A stretch of 64,000 nt of DNA, taken from positions 186,001 through 250,000 of the forward strand of contig JALCST010000002.1 of assembly GCA_022653675.1 (NCBI GenBank). Direction: 5' to 3'. The translations under genes were made by a program, and so were the position numbers. The DNA comes from Bacteroidales bacterium. Lineage in GTDB: Bacteria; Bacteroidota; Bacteroidia; Bacteroidales; UBA932. The notes under the pieces are model-generated. The model was not told where the DNA came from and searched no databases. It worked only from the letters and a program-made list of their open reading frames with translations. Shown here piece after piece: positions 47,267-55,188 of this stretch (positions are counted from its first letter, which is position 1; each line of letters opens with the position of its first letter).

Positions 47267-48265
47267 ATGTGGGTGTGTAAGGATTGCTTTGCCGACGAGG
47301 AGATTCGCCAGGAGATATTAAACAATTTCGAACAGGAGGGAGTATGTGGAATCTGTGGCAAGAACGCGAAGCTAATAGAATCATCGTATTTTATAGATTT
47401 TTTCAGAGCGGTATTATCATTATTCCAACCAGATAATACGTCGCAAATGACGATGATAGATATTATTGATAGAGATTGGAAATTGTTTGCGAATACCAAA
47501 TGTGCTCGTTCCATAATTGGAGAAGTGCTTGATACTACAAATTATGGATTTGGTCTTGACGATCACGTGTCCTATACCAATGATATTCTCGATAATGTTT
47601 CTGTCTGGGAACAACTAAAAAAGGATGTCAAAGAAAATTATCGCTACCTTTTTGACCACGAAAAATTCGATGTTTGTGCAGATTTGTCTCCTTCATATTC
47701 ATTAAATGCTGGTGCCGTTCTATATAGGGCCCGCGTTACTCCAGAGGGGCAAAAAAAACTAAGGTGCAAGGAAATGGGATGCCCCCCTAAAGAGAAAGCT
47801 GTTGCAGGCAGGGCAAATCCTTTTGGCATTCCATATCTTTATTTGTGCAAGAAAGAAAAAACAACATATTACGAGATTCGCGCAGGTTTTCTCGATAAGC
47901 TAAGTATTGGCAAATTTAAAATCAAAAAGGATCTTAATATTGTTGATTTCAATAGCAAAATAAGTTTGTTCTATTCTTTCGAAGAAGGAGGATCACTTCC
48001 TGATATTGTTGCTAAAAATAAAATATTTGATGCAATCAGTTCCGACTTATCAAAGCCCTTGTGTAGATACGATACTGAGTTGGAATATATACCGACGCAA
48101 CTTATTTGCGAATATTGTAAGCTTAACAAAGCCGATGGTATATGTTTTAGTAGTTCTCTTCATAAAGGTGGTGTTAATTTCGTCCTGTTCGATCCTGATG
48201 ATGCAACTTGTACAAGCGTTATTTGCAGGGAAATAAAGACTATTGATATCGATATAGAAAAGTGA
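47267..48265 (+). CDS. Zinc-ribbon/HEPN-RES-type protein with RES domain (predicted NAD-degrading toxin-like)
   Basis: A 332-residue protein. The N-terminus has a CxxC...CxxC ribbon (Cys4, Cys7, Cys27, Cys30) and an acidic helical region like the HEPN/RES N-terminal domain. The C-terminal half is a RES domain: VLYRAR (Arg154), GRANPFGIPYLYLC...YYEIRA (Glu203) and GICFSSSL (Ser near 295). Known RES toxins such as ParT/MbcT consume NAD and are paired with Xre-type antitoxins. No such antitoxin is nearby, so the two upstream genes may control it. It is last in the cassette. Confidence 0.78.
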   Translation: MWVCKDCFADEEIRQEILNNFEQEGVCGICGKNAKLIESSYFIDFFRAVLSLFQPDNTSQMTMIDIIDRDWKLFANTKCARSIIGEVLDTTNYGFGLDDHVSYTNDILDNVSVWEQLKKDVKENYRYLFDHEKFDVCADLSPSYSLNAGAVLYRARVTPEGQKKLRCKEMGCPPKEKAVAGRANPFGIPYLYLCKKEKTTYYEIRAGFLDKLSIGKFKIKKDLNIVDFNSKISLFYSFEEGGSLPDIVAKNKIFDAISSDLSKPLCRYDTELEYIPTQLICEYCKLNKADGICFSSSLHKGGVNFVLFDPDDATCTSVICREIKTIDIDIEK

Positions 48266-48286
48266 ATGAGCGGAGCGTATTTGTGA

Positions 48287-48367
48287 AAATCTCGTTTTAC
48301 TTCCCGGATCGCCGGCGTGAAATGGAAGTCCGGCGACAAGGAACTGACGATAGATCAGGGGAGATGA
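48287..48367 (+). pseudogene. Possible relic of a coding sequence at the cassette boundary
   Basis: A short open stretch without a start codon reads ...RIAGVKWKSGDKELTIDQGR before a stop, and its GC-rich codons resemble the host genes more than the AT-rich cassette. It may be the tail of a gene whose 5' part was lost when the cassette inserted. It may equally be chance. Confidence 0.2.
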
Positions 48368-48383
48368 TCGTTATAAGGGAGTT

Positions 48384-48869
48384 TTATTGTTCCCTGTTGC
48401 GGTTCTGACCGCCTGGCCCTGGACCGTTTTTGCGTAGTTTGCCGATCATCTTCATACGGAACATCTCTTCGGTCACATAGAGTTTGGCTTCCTTTTCAAT
48501 TGGAAGGATATTGGAATAATCGGGCGTTTCCATAATTATTCTATATTCGTTCGCCGAAGCCGATTTGTATGCCCTTACAAGATCTTGCATCTCCTTGCCG
48601 GAAGCGTCTTCGTTCTTCTTCAGGTTCCATAGAGCTTTCATCGTGGCAAAATGGGCATCGTCGCATTTGCTGCGGTAAGCGTTGTATACGGGCCAGAATG
48701 CTTGTGCTTCTTCCGGAGTGAGACTCAGTTCCGAAGAGAAAAATGCTATTTTTTCGGACTTTATTTTTTCTTTCCAGTCGTTTTTACCGTTTTCCTGGTT
48801 GGTTTCTTGTCCGAATGCCGTGCATACCGACAGGACGACGATGACGATAGTGGTTAAAATCTGTTTCAT
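48384..48869 (-). CDS. Spy/CpxP-like periplasmic protein
   Basis: A 161-residue protein with a signal peptide (MKQILTTIVIVVLSVCTAFGQ) and a helical mature part with LSLTPEEAQAFWPVYNAY, a motif common in Bacteroidota proteins related to Spy/CpxP. It ends in a Gly/Asn/Arg-rich tail (GPGPGGQNRNREQ). It is the last gene of the sigma-factor operon, 14 bases after the membrane protein gene, so it may be a target or sensor of that sigma factor. Confidence 0.72.
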   Translation of the reverse strand: MKQILTTIVIVVLSVCTAFGQETNQENGKNDWKEKIKSEKIAFFSSELSLTPEEAQAFWPVYNAYRSKCDDAHFATMKALWNLKKNEDASGKEMQDLVRAYKSASANEYRIIMETPDYSNILPIEKEAKLYVTEEMFRMKMIGKLRKNGPGPGGQNRNREQ

Positions 48870-48883
48870 ATCAGGTCAAGTAT

Positions 48884-49378
48884 TTAATGTTCGATGTCGG
48901 CAAGCATTGCAATGGGGGTGTTGCTTTCCGTCAGGTAGTTGATTATGTCTTCGCTCGAAACCGTGTCGTCGATCGTGGAAGGGTTCTCGGATACGTATTG
49001 GGCGTAATCGTAAAGGTTGATTTCGCGTATGGCATCGGTTTCGGAACTTACATATCCGCTTTCAGTTGCTTTGGAGGCAGCATTCTTTTTCCATTTCAAC
49101 GTCCCGGTCAACGCGAATATTCCGTATGCGAAGGCGAACACTATCAGGAAAGAAAAAACGAGGCCTAGAGCCGGACGCAAAAGTCCCTTTAAGACCGGCT
49201 GTCCGGACATGTCTTCCGTATCCTCCTCCAATCTCTCCTCCTTGCGGATTTTATCCCTGACCTCGGATTCCATCTTGTCGAAATAGCCTTCTGGAACCTC
49301 GTACGGGTTCTCACGAAGATGCATATCCTTCAGGATATCATCACTTTCGTTCTTCGTATCGTAGTTCTTGCAGTTCAT
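48884..49378 (-). CDS. Single-pass membrane protein, probable anti-sigma factor
   Basis: A 164-residue protein with an N-terminal cytoplasmic part containing ENPYEVPEGYFDKMESEV, a motif I recall from Bacteroidota proteins next to ECF sigma factors. One transmembrane helix (about residues 67-91, ALGLVFSFLIVFAFAYGIFAL) leads to an acidic periplasmic tail. No standard zinc anti-sigma motif is visible. It follows the sigma-factor gene by 31 bases. The anti-sigma role is inferred from context. Confidence 0.65.
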   Translation of the reverse strand: MNCKNYDTKNESDDILKDMHLRENPYEVPEGYFDKMESEVRDKIRKEERLEEDTEDMSGQPVLKGLLRPALGLVFSFLIVFAFAYGIFALTGTLKWKKNAASKATESGYVSSETDAIREINLYDYAQYVSENPSTIDDTVSSEDIINYLTESNTPIAMLADIEH

Positions 49379-49409
49379 CGGTTATTAGACTTGAAAAAGA
49401 TTAAATGGT

Positions 49410-49961
49410 TTAATGCCAGTCGGAGTGCTCGGCCATATACTTCCTGACTTTTTCATATGCGTGATGGTATGAAGCTTTGAGTGCGCCTTCCGTAATGCCG
49501 GTTATTTGGGAAATCTCGCTATATTTCATTTCATCGAAATAGCGCAGGATGAAAACGTTCCTCTGTTTCGGAGGCAATGATGCTATTGCTTTCTGCAGCC
49601 GCATTTGAATATCGTCCCCGTTGAAATAAGGGTCTTCCTCTATTTTACCTTCGAGTTTCGACGAGTAATCACTTAGGGAAATAGTTGCGCTGAGGCTTTT
49701 TTTCTTCAGAAAAGTTATGGTGACGTTGGTCGCTATGCGGTAAAGCCAGGTGAATATTCCGCTTTCGCCCCTGAAGGACGGTAGGGCTTCCCATGCCTTT
49801 ACGAAGGTTGACTGCAGCAAATCATCGGCGTCGTCGTGATCGCATACCATTTTTCGTATGTGCCAGTACAGGCGTTCCCTGTAAGTTCTCAAAAGAATGT
49901 TGAACGCCTGTTCCCGTTCTCCTGAACGGTATAGTTCGATGATTTCCTTGTCGTTATCCAC
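49410..49961 (-). CDS. RNA polymerase ECF-type sigma-70 factor
   Basis: A 183-residue sigma factor with region 2 (DDADDLLQSTFVKAWEALPSFRGESGIFTWLYRIATN) and region 4 (LPPKQRNVFILRYFDEMKYSEISQITGITEGALKASYHHAYEKVRKYM). It would direct RNA polymerase to a small regulon, probably envelope-stress genes including the Spy-like gene. GTG at 49961 is the best start, 5 bases after the transketolase stop; the upstream open frame lies inside the transketolase gene and has no sigma sequence. Membership of the transketolase transcript is unusual. Confidence 0.9.
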   Translation of the reverse strand: MDNDKEIIELYRSGEREQAFNILLRTYRERLYWHIRKMVCDHDDADDLLQSTFVKAWEALPSFRGESGIFTWLYRIATNVTITFLKKKSLSATISLSDYSSKLEGKIEEDPYFNGDDIQMRLQKAIASLPPKQRNVFILRYFDEMKYSEISQITGITEGALKASYHHAYEKVRKYMAEHSDWH

Positions 49962-49966
49962 TTGAT

Positions 49967-50920
49967 TTATTTGCGGTGAATGACTTTGCGCACGGCTTCC
50001 ACGATATGGGGGGCATCCAGGCCATAGGCTTCCAATAACTGAACCGGGGTGCCGCTCTGTCCGAACCTGTCGTTGACCGCTACCTGCTCCATTGGAACCG
50101 GATCCCTGCGTGCCAGCAAGCCTGCTATCATTTCCCCGAGTCCGCCGTACATCTCGTGTTCTTCTGCTACCACGCAGCAATGTGTCTTGGCAACCGATTC
50201 CAGGATCGAATCCTCATCGAGAGGCTTTATTGTGGCTATGTTTATCAATTCGATGGAAACACCTTCGGATTCAAGTGCTTGGGCAGCGAGAACCGATTGC
50301 CATACCAGATGGCCCGTGGCAAGGATGGTCACGTCCGAACCCTCTTCCATTTTGATCGCTTTGCCGATCTCGAATTTATCGTCTACAGGAGTAAAATTTG
50401 GCATCGAAGGGCGTCCGAAACGGAGGTAAACAGGCCCTTCGTATTCGGCTGCCGCAAGGGTTGCCGCTTTTGTCTGGTTGTAATCGCACGGGCTTAGAAC
50501 CACCATGCCGGGTAACATTCTCATCATTCCGATATCCTCGAGCGTCTGATGCGTGGCGCCGTCTTCCCCGAGGGTCACCCCTGCATGGGAGGCGGCTATC
50601 TTGACGTTGCATTCGGAATAGGCTATGCTTTGGCGTACCTGGTCGAACACACGTGCGGTAACGAAGTTCGCGAATGAGCCGATGAAAGGGATCTTTCCGC
50701 TCAATGCCATTCCCGCAGCCACTCCAACCATGTTGGCTTCGGCTATGCCGCATTGGAAAAAACGTTCCGGAAATTCCTTTATGAAGCTTGCCATTTTAAG
50801 CGAACCTACAAGATCGGCGCACAATGCTACCACGTTTCCGTTTTTTTGTCCCGCTTCCAGAAGCCCGGCTCCGAAGCCGGACCTCGTATCTATGTTGCCT
50901 TGGTTAATGTAATCTTTCAT
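49967..50920 (-). CDS. Transketolase, C-terminal subunit
   Basis: A 317-residue protein covering the pyrimidine-binding and C-terminal domains of transketolase. It has ERFFQCGIAEANMVGVAAGMALSG (with the glutamate that activates thiamine diphosphate), SHAGVTLGEDGATHQTLEDIGMMR and LRFGRP. With the N-terminal subunit 12 bases upstream it forms a split transketolase for the pentose phosphate pathway. Distantly related 1-deoxyxylulose-5-phosphate synthase is excluded by the sequence and the split arrangement. Confidence 0.93.
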   Translation of the reverse strand: MKDYINQGNIDTRSGFGAGLLEAGQKNGNVVALCADLVGSLKMASFIKEFPERFFQCGIAEANMVGVAAGMALSGKIPFIGSFANFVTARVFDQVRQSIAYSECNVKIAASHAGVTLGEDGATHQTLEDIGMMRMLPGMVVLSPCDYNQTKAATLAAAEYEGPVYLRFGRPSMPNFTPVDDKFEIGKAIKMEEGSDVTILATGHLVWQSVLAAQALESEGVSIELINIATIKPLDEDSILESVAKTHCCVVAEEHEMYGGLGEMIAGLLARRDPVPMEQVAVNDRFGQSGTPVQLLEAYGLDAPHIVEAVRKVIHRK

Positions 50921-50932
50921 GACGATGTAGGT

Positions 50933-51790
50933 TTAATAATCTCCCATAGTTTCTTTAAGTTGCCCGAGAGCAGCAGTGCACTGCTCTTCCGAAGGAGCCT
51001 TGCCGTGCCATTTGTTGGTGCCTTCCATGAAGTCTACTCCTTTTCCCATAACCGTTCTGAACAGAATCATGACCGGTTTTCCGCTGCCTCTAGCTTCCTT
51101 TCCCTTCCCGAAGGCGAGCTTTATCGAATCGAAATCGTGTCCGTCTGCCTCGAAGCAATTCCAGCCGAAAGAGAGCCACTTTTCCCGAAGATCCTTGTGA
51201 AAACCAGCTATGTCCTGTGTCGTGCCGTCTATCTGCTGCCCGTTATAATCGGTGAATGCTATGAGATTGTCTATGCCGTGATGGGCTCCGAAGTGAGCGG
51301 CTTCCCATATCTGGCCCTCTTCCGATTCCCCGTCTCCAGTCAGGCAGAAAACGGTGTGCCCGTCGTTGTTCATTTTCTTGGCTAGAGCCGCACCCAATGC
51401 TACGGAAAGTCCCTGTCCAAGCGAACCTGCAGCCTGCTCTATGCCTTTCATGCCGTTTCTGACCGATGGGTGGCCCTGGAGCATGGATCCGTATTCGCGC
51501 AGGGTTCCGAGTTCGGAGAGAGGGAAATAGCCTCTGCGTGCGAGAACTGCATACAAAACCGGAGCCAAATGACCCGCTGAGAGGAAAAACATGTCCTGCC
51601 CTTTCCCGTCCCTCCTCCATGTTTCAGGAGTCTGATCCATTTCCTGAAAGAAAAGGTATGTTAAAAAATCGGTGGAACTTAGGGATCCCCCCGGATGGCC
51701 GGACTTCGCCGTGGTGACCATGCGTATTATATCGCGTCTTATTTGCGATGCGATTTCAGGCAACGTATACTCTTTCATCTCTGTTTTCAT
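50933..51790 (-). CDS. Transketolase, N-terminal subunit
   Basis: A 285-residue protein with the thiamine diphosphate-binding half: AKSGHPGGSLSSTDFLTYL, GQGLSVALGAALAKK and the metal/cofactor motif CLTGDGESEEGQIWEAAHFGAHHGIDNLIAFTDYN. A second in-frame ATG lies at 51778 (MKEYTLPEI) and could be the real start. The gene diverges from lepA with a 48-bp gap and heads the transcript that also carries the C-terminal subunit, the ECF sigma factor and two envelope genes. Confidence 0.93.
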   Translation of the reverse strand: MKTEMKEYTLPEIASQIRRDIIRMVTTAKSGHPGGSLSSTDFLTYLFFQEMDQTPETWRRDGKGQDMFFLSAGHLAPVLYAVLARRGYFPLSELGTLREYGSMLQGHPSVRNGMKGIEQAAGSLGQGLSVALGAALAKKMNNDGHTVFCLTGDGESEEGQIWEAAHFGAHHGIDNLIAFTDYNGQQIDGTTQDIAGFHKDLREKWLSFGWNCFEADGHDFDSIKLAFGKGKEARGSGKPVMILFRTVMGKGVDFMEGTNKWHGKAPSEEQCTAALGQLKETMGDY

Positions 51791-51807
51791 TGAAATTCGA
51801 AATCTTA

Positions 51808-51815
51808 CAAAAGTA
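51808..51815 (-). promoter_or_regulatory. Candidate -7 box of the transketolase operon
   Basis: The minus strand reads TACTTTTG (TAnnTTTG), 17 bases before the start at 51790. Confidence 0.5.
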
Positions 51816-51826
51816 GTGAAATTATG

Positions 51827-51834
51827 TATATTTG
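51827..51834 (+). promoter_or_regulatory. Candidate -7 box of lepA, almost touching the start codon
   Basis: TATATTTG ends four bases before the lepA ATG at 51839; a TTA lies 19 bases upstream. The mRNA should start at or next to the start codon. Confidence 0.5.
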
Positions 51835-51838
51835 CCGT

Positions 51839-53623
51839 ATGAATTATATCAGGAATTTTTGTATCATAGCGCATATAGACCATGGTAAAAGCACGCTTGC
51901 CGACAGGCTTATAGAGAGGACCAAAACTCTCGATGAGCGTGAAATGGAGAACCAGGTGCTTGACGACATGGACCTGGAAAGGGAGAGGGGAATAACCATA
52001 AAAAGCCATGCGATCCAGATGAACTATGCAAGTGGCGGCGAAAAATATGTTTTGAATCTTATTGATACGCCGGGCCATGTGGATTTTTCCTATGAGGTTT
52101 CACGTGCCATAGCTTCTTCCGAAGGTGCCCTGCTTGTTGTGGATGCCACCCAGGGCGTCCAGGCGCAAACCATCTCGAATGTTTATCTTGCCGTCGAGCA
52201 TAATCTGGAAATCATTCCGATAATCAACAAGATAGACATGGAATCGGCCCAGGTCGACGTTGTAAAGGATCAGGTAATCGAGCTTCTCGGATGCAAGGAA
52301 GACGATATACTTCTGTGCTCGGCCCGAACCGGTCAGGGAGTCGATGAAATTCTCGAAGCGATAGTCCATCGCATACCGCCTCCTGCTGGAGATCCCGGTG
52401 CTCCGCTCCAGGCATTGATCTTCGATTCCGTATTCAATTCGTTCAGAGGCATAATAGCTTATTTCAAAGTCGAAAACGGCAGTATTTCCAAGGGCGAGCA
52501 TGTGAAATTCTTTAATACCGGGATGGATTACGTCGCGGACGAAGTTGGGGTCTTGAAGATGAAGCTCTCCCCCCGCGAAAAGGTTGAATGTGGAAGTGTC
52601 GGTTATATAATTTCCGGCATTAAGGATGCAACCGAAGTGAAGGTAGGCGATACCATAACTTCGTTCGATGGTCCTTGCCTTAAAGCCATAGGCGGGTTCG
52701 AAGAGGTTAAGCCGATGCTTTTCGCAGGAGTGTATCCGGTAGATCCGGACGAGTATGAGAATCTTCGCACGTCGCTTGAGAAGCTGCAGCTGAACGACGC
52801 TTCCCTGGTGTTCGAGCCGGAAAACTCTCTGGCGCTCGGTTTTGGCTTCCGATGCGGGTTCCTCGGACTGCTCCATCTCGAAATAGTCCAGGAACGTCTC
52901 TACAGGGAGTTTGATATGGATGTCATAACCACAGTGCCGAATGTGTCTTACAAGGTTTACACCACTCAGGGTACCGTCGTTGACGTACACAATCCTTCTG
53001 GCCTTCCGTCGCTTACTACTATCAACCATATCGAAGAGCCTTACATAGATGCGCAGATCATATCAAAGGCCGAATTTTTCGGCCCGATAATGAAGCTTTG
53101 TCTTGACAAGAGGGGGACCCTCGTCAACCAGCATTACCTTACAACGGACAGGATAGAATTGAATTATTCCATGCCGCTTTCTGAAATCGTGTTCGATTTC
53201 TACGACAAGCTAAAATCCATCTCGAAAGGGTATGCTTCGTTTGATTATCACATCATCGGCTATAAGCCTGCGGAACTCGTGAAGCTTGACATCCTCCTGA
53301 ACGGCGAGATGGTGGATGCCCTTTCCTGCCTCATTCATAAGGATAACGCATATGATTTCGGACGGCACATGTGTGAAAAGCTCAAGGAACTCATTCCGCG
53401 CCATCAGTTCGATATTGCCGTACAGGCTGCCATAGGATCCAAGATCATTGCGAGGGAGACCGTTCGCCAAGTCAGGAAGGACGTTACGGCCAAGTGCTAC
53501 GGGGGAGATATAACGCGCAAGAGGAAACTGCTCGAAAAACAGAAGAAAGGCAAGAAACGGATGAGGCAGATAGGCCAGGTCCAGGTGCCTCAGTCTGCTT
53601 TCATGGCGGTCCTGAAGATCTGA
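51839..53623 (+). CDS. lepA: Elongation factor 4 (LepA), ribosome back-translocase
   Basis: A 594-residue translational GTPase. G1 is [10 protein letters not shown]2/G3 is [14 protein letters not shown] and [12 protein letters not shown], and NKID (G4) follows; the C-terminus is the LepA-specific basic domain ending in [15 protein letters not shown]. It can move the ribosome back on stalled translation and aids ribosome assembly. ATG 51839 gives the normal [16 protein letters not shown] start; an in-frame start 15 bases upstream would lie within the promoter. Confidence 0.97.
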   Translation: MNYIRNFCIIAHIDHGKSTLADRLIERTKTLDEREMENQVLDDMDLERERGITIKSHAIQMNYASGGEKYVLNLIDTPGHVDFSYEVSRAIASSEGALLVVDATQGVQAQTISNVYLAVEHNLEIIPIINKIDMESAQVDVVKDQVIELLGCKEDDILLCSARTGQGVDEILEAIVHRIPPPAGDPGAPLQALIFDSVFNSFRGIIAYFKVENGSISKGEHVKFFNTGMDYVADEVGVLKMKLSPREKVECGSVGYIISGIKDATEVKVGDTITSFDGPCLKAIGGFEEVKPMLFAGVYPVDPDEYENLRTSLEKLQLNDASLVFEPENSLALGFGFRCGFLGLLHLEIVQERLYREFDMDVITTVPNVSYKVYTTQGTVVDVHNPSGLPSLTTINHIEEPYIDAQIISKAEFFGPIMKLCLDKRGTLVNQHYLTTDRIELNYSMPLSEIVFDFYDKLKSISKGYASFDYHIIGYKPAELVKLDILLNGEMVDALSCLIHKDNAYDFGRHMCEKLKELIPRHQFDIAVQAAIGSKIIARETVRQVRKDVTAKCYGGDITRKRKLLEKQKKGKKRMRQIGQVQVPQSAFMAVLKI

Positions 53624-53638
53624 AGCGTTTTGGCGGAA

Positions 53639-53678
53639 CAAAAAAACGGGCTGAAATTAATTTCAACCCGTTTTTTTT
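53639..53678. terminator. Bidirectional terminator between lepA and secG
   Basis: A hairpin of AAAACGGG and TGAAATT with their complements (one C-A mismatch) has A residues to the left and eight T residues to the right, so it fits both converging genes. Confidence 0.85.
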
Positions 53679-53711
53679 GATCTGTGCGACCAATGCCGCA
53701 TTTGTATATCT

Positions 53712-54062
53712 TTATTTGGCCGGAGTGGTCGTAGGAGGAGTGGAAAGAGGTGCTCCTGTAGGATTTGAAGGGAATTCCGGCTGTGTGGGAACTGTCGAGG
53801 TATTCTCTATCTTGCTCTTGACGTTGCTGCCCGTTTCGCCGCGTTTAGTAAAGAATTGTGCAACAACCGCCAAAATCAGTATGGTCGCCGCAAGAGTCCA
53901 TGTGGCCTTTTCAAGGAAGTCGGCTGTCTGACGTACTCCGAAGGTCTGGTTCCCGGAAGTGAAGTTTGCGGCCAAACCTCCTCCCTTGGAGTTCTGCACC
54001 AAAACGATGCAAGTCAAAAGTATGCTTGCTATGACAATGATGATGGATAATGCGATGTACAT
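53712..54062 (-). CDS. secG: Preprotein translocase subunit SecG
   Basis: A 116-residue protein with two transmembrane helices (residues of about 2-22 and 55-75) and the SecG signature VLVQNSKGGGLAANFTSGNQTFGVRQTADFLEKATW. A Pro/Thr-rich tail (PTQPEFPSNPTGAPLSTPPTTTPAK) follows. It assists SecYEG in protein export. It lies 3 bases after the TPR gene and is last in the sigma54-activator/lptE/TPR/secG run. Confidence 0.93.
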   Translation of the reverse strand: MYIALSIIIVIASILLTCIVLVQNSKGGGLAANFTSGNQTFGVRQTADFLEKATWTLAATILILAVVAQFFTKRGETGSNVKSKIENTSTVPTQPEFPSNPTGAPLSTPPTTTPAK

Positions 54063-54065
54063 ATG

Positions 54066-54677
54066 TCAGTTATTAGTTTGTTTCAAATCTTCTATGAGGG
54101 CTGCAAAGTAACTACTTTTTTCCGGATATAGCAAAATTAGTTTGGAATATACGTCGATTGCTTGGTTTGTAAGGGCTTGTTTTGCATATATTTCCGCAAG
54201 CGTCTCCGTACAGACCTGTTCCACGCTGCCATTTTCAGGAACTTCTTTCGAATTGTCGTGGAAACGCTCGTAATATGATTTGCCATCCGCTTCCTTTTCG
54301 GCTTTGTCCAGTTCCGATTTGGAAAAATAATCTCCTCCGACAAGCACATATCCGGCAGCCCGGGCTTTTTCTTGAAGCGTAAGCCCCTTTGAATCTGCTT
54401 CTAGTGTAGGTCCGGCCTCATTTCCGTCCTTCCCCTTGTTTTTTTGTTCCCTTTCCTTGGCTGCCTTGACGGCTTCCGTTGCAGAACGGGCGAGGTCCGC
54501 CCTCGAATAGAAGTATAACGCAGATTCCTTCAATGCCTGCTCCATGAAATCGGGACCCATGCAGGACATCTTTTCGACAAGTTCCATGCGCGCCGCCGCA
54601 AACCACGGATATCTGTCGACGATGGTTTCTATGTCGTGTATTTCCAGAGTTTTCAAATCCATGGCCGAATTTACCAT
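54066..54677 (-). CDS. Cytoplasmic TPR-like protein
   Basis: A 203-residue protein without a signal peptide. A helical N-terminus with IVDRYPWFAAARMELVEKM is followed by a charged linker and a C-terminal TPR-like repeat (LAEIYAKQALTNQAIDVYSKLILLYPEKSSYFAALIEDL). Its start overlaps the end of lptE by 7 bases; a second ATG lies five codons downstream at 54662. The function is unknown, but the gene order (regulator, lptE, TPR, secG) suggests envelope biogenesis. Confidence 0.7.
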   Translation of the reverse strand: MVNSAMDLKTLEIHDIETIVDRYPWFAAARMELVEKMSCMGPDFMEQALKESALYFYSRADLARSATEAVKAAKEREQKNKGKDGNEAGPTLEADSKGLTLQEKARAAGYVLVGGDYFSKSELDKAEKEADGKSYYERFHDNSKEVPENGSVEQVCTETLAEIYAKQALTNQAIDVYSKLILLYPEKSSYFAALIEDLKQTNN

Positions 54678-55180
54678 TGAGCTACGGTCGCATTGAAGAT
54701 ATCCTCTACGATGGTTTTTACGATCTCATCGCACAGCGTAGCCTCGACTGAATCGAACGACTGGCTGGAATCGTAGTCGCCATATCCTACAAAATCCTTT
54801 TTCACGTTTTCTTCCGGATATTTGACATTTTGGAAATCTATTTTCACTGTGATGGTCAGACGGTTCTTGGCGGCGGTCTCGTTTGCGGTGATGGCAGTAG
54901 CCTTGATGTCGTACGAAGTGATCTCTCCGGATAGAAGCAGGTCGGCGTTTTCTTCGTCGGCTTCTTTCAGCTTTGTTAAAGCCTTGTACTTGTCATGCAG
55001 GGCTTCGGTAAGGTCGTTTGCCAATGTGGGATTTATTTTCAATGCGTTGTTGACAATGGGTTCGATATAGATCGTCTTGACATCGGGTTTTATGGATGTC
55101 CCGCTGAATGAATATATTCCACAACCGCTTAGACCAAGCAAAGCGCATAATGAAATTGCTATGGATATGAAACGTCTCAT
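54671..55180 (-). CDS. lptE: LPS-assembly lipoprotein LptE-like
   Basis: A 169-residue lipoprotein (ALLGLSGC lipobox at the N-terminus) with GIYSFSGTSIKPDVKTIYIEPIVNN, the start expected of Bacteroidota LptE. The C-terminal half, SYDIKATAITANETAAKNRLTITVKIDF, fits the LptE fold. LptE plugs the LptD barrel for lipopolysaccharide insertion into the outer membrane. ATG 55180 gives the signal peptide directly; an in-frame TTG lies four codons upstream. The preceding sigma54-activator gene ends 9 bases away. Confidence 0.82.
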   Translation of the reverse strand: MRRFISIAISLCALLGLSGCGIYSFSGTSIKPDVKTIYIEPIVNNALKINPTLANDLTEALHDKYKALTKLKEADEENADLLLSGEITSYDIKATAITANETAAKNRLTITVKIDFQNVKYPEENVKKDFVGYGDYDSSQSFDSVEATLCDEIVKTIVEDIFNATVAQW

Positions 55181-55188
55181 GATGATAT

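Noticed and set aside
45105..48383. tRNA-Ser-associated integrative element with attachment repeats
   Set aside because: No integrase gene and no second copy of the tRNA 3' end were found, so an att-flanked element cannot be claimed, although the cassette does look acquired.
50181..50920. Extended N-terminus of the ECF sigma factor inside the transketolase gene
   Set aside because: The upstream frame encodes arginine/glycine-rich sequence antagonistic to any sigma domain and is a shadow of the transketolase gene; GTG 49961 is used.
52097..52108. Half parS site in lepA (GTTTCACGTGCC)
   Set aside because: Only one arm matches parS and the second arm is broken; it lies in coding sequence.
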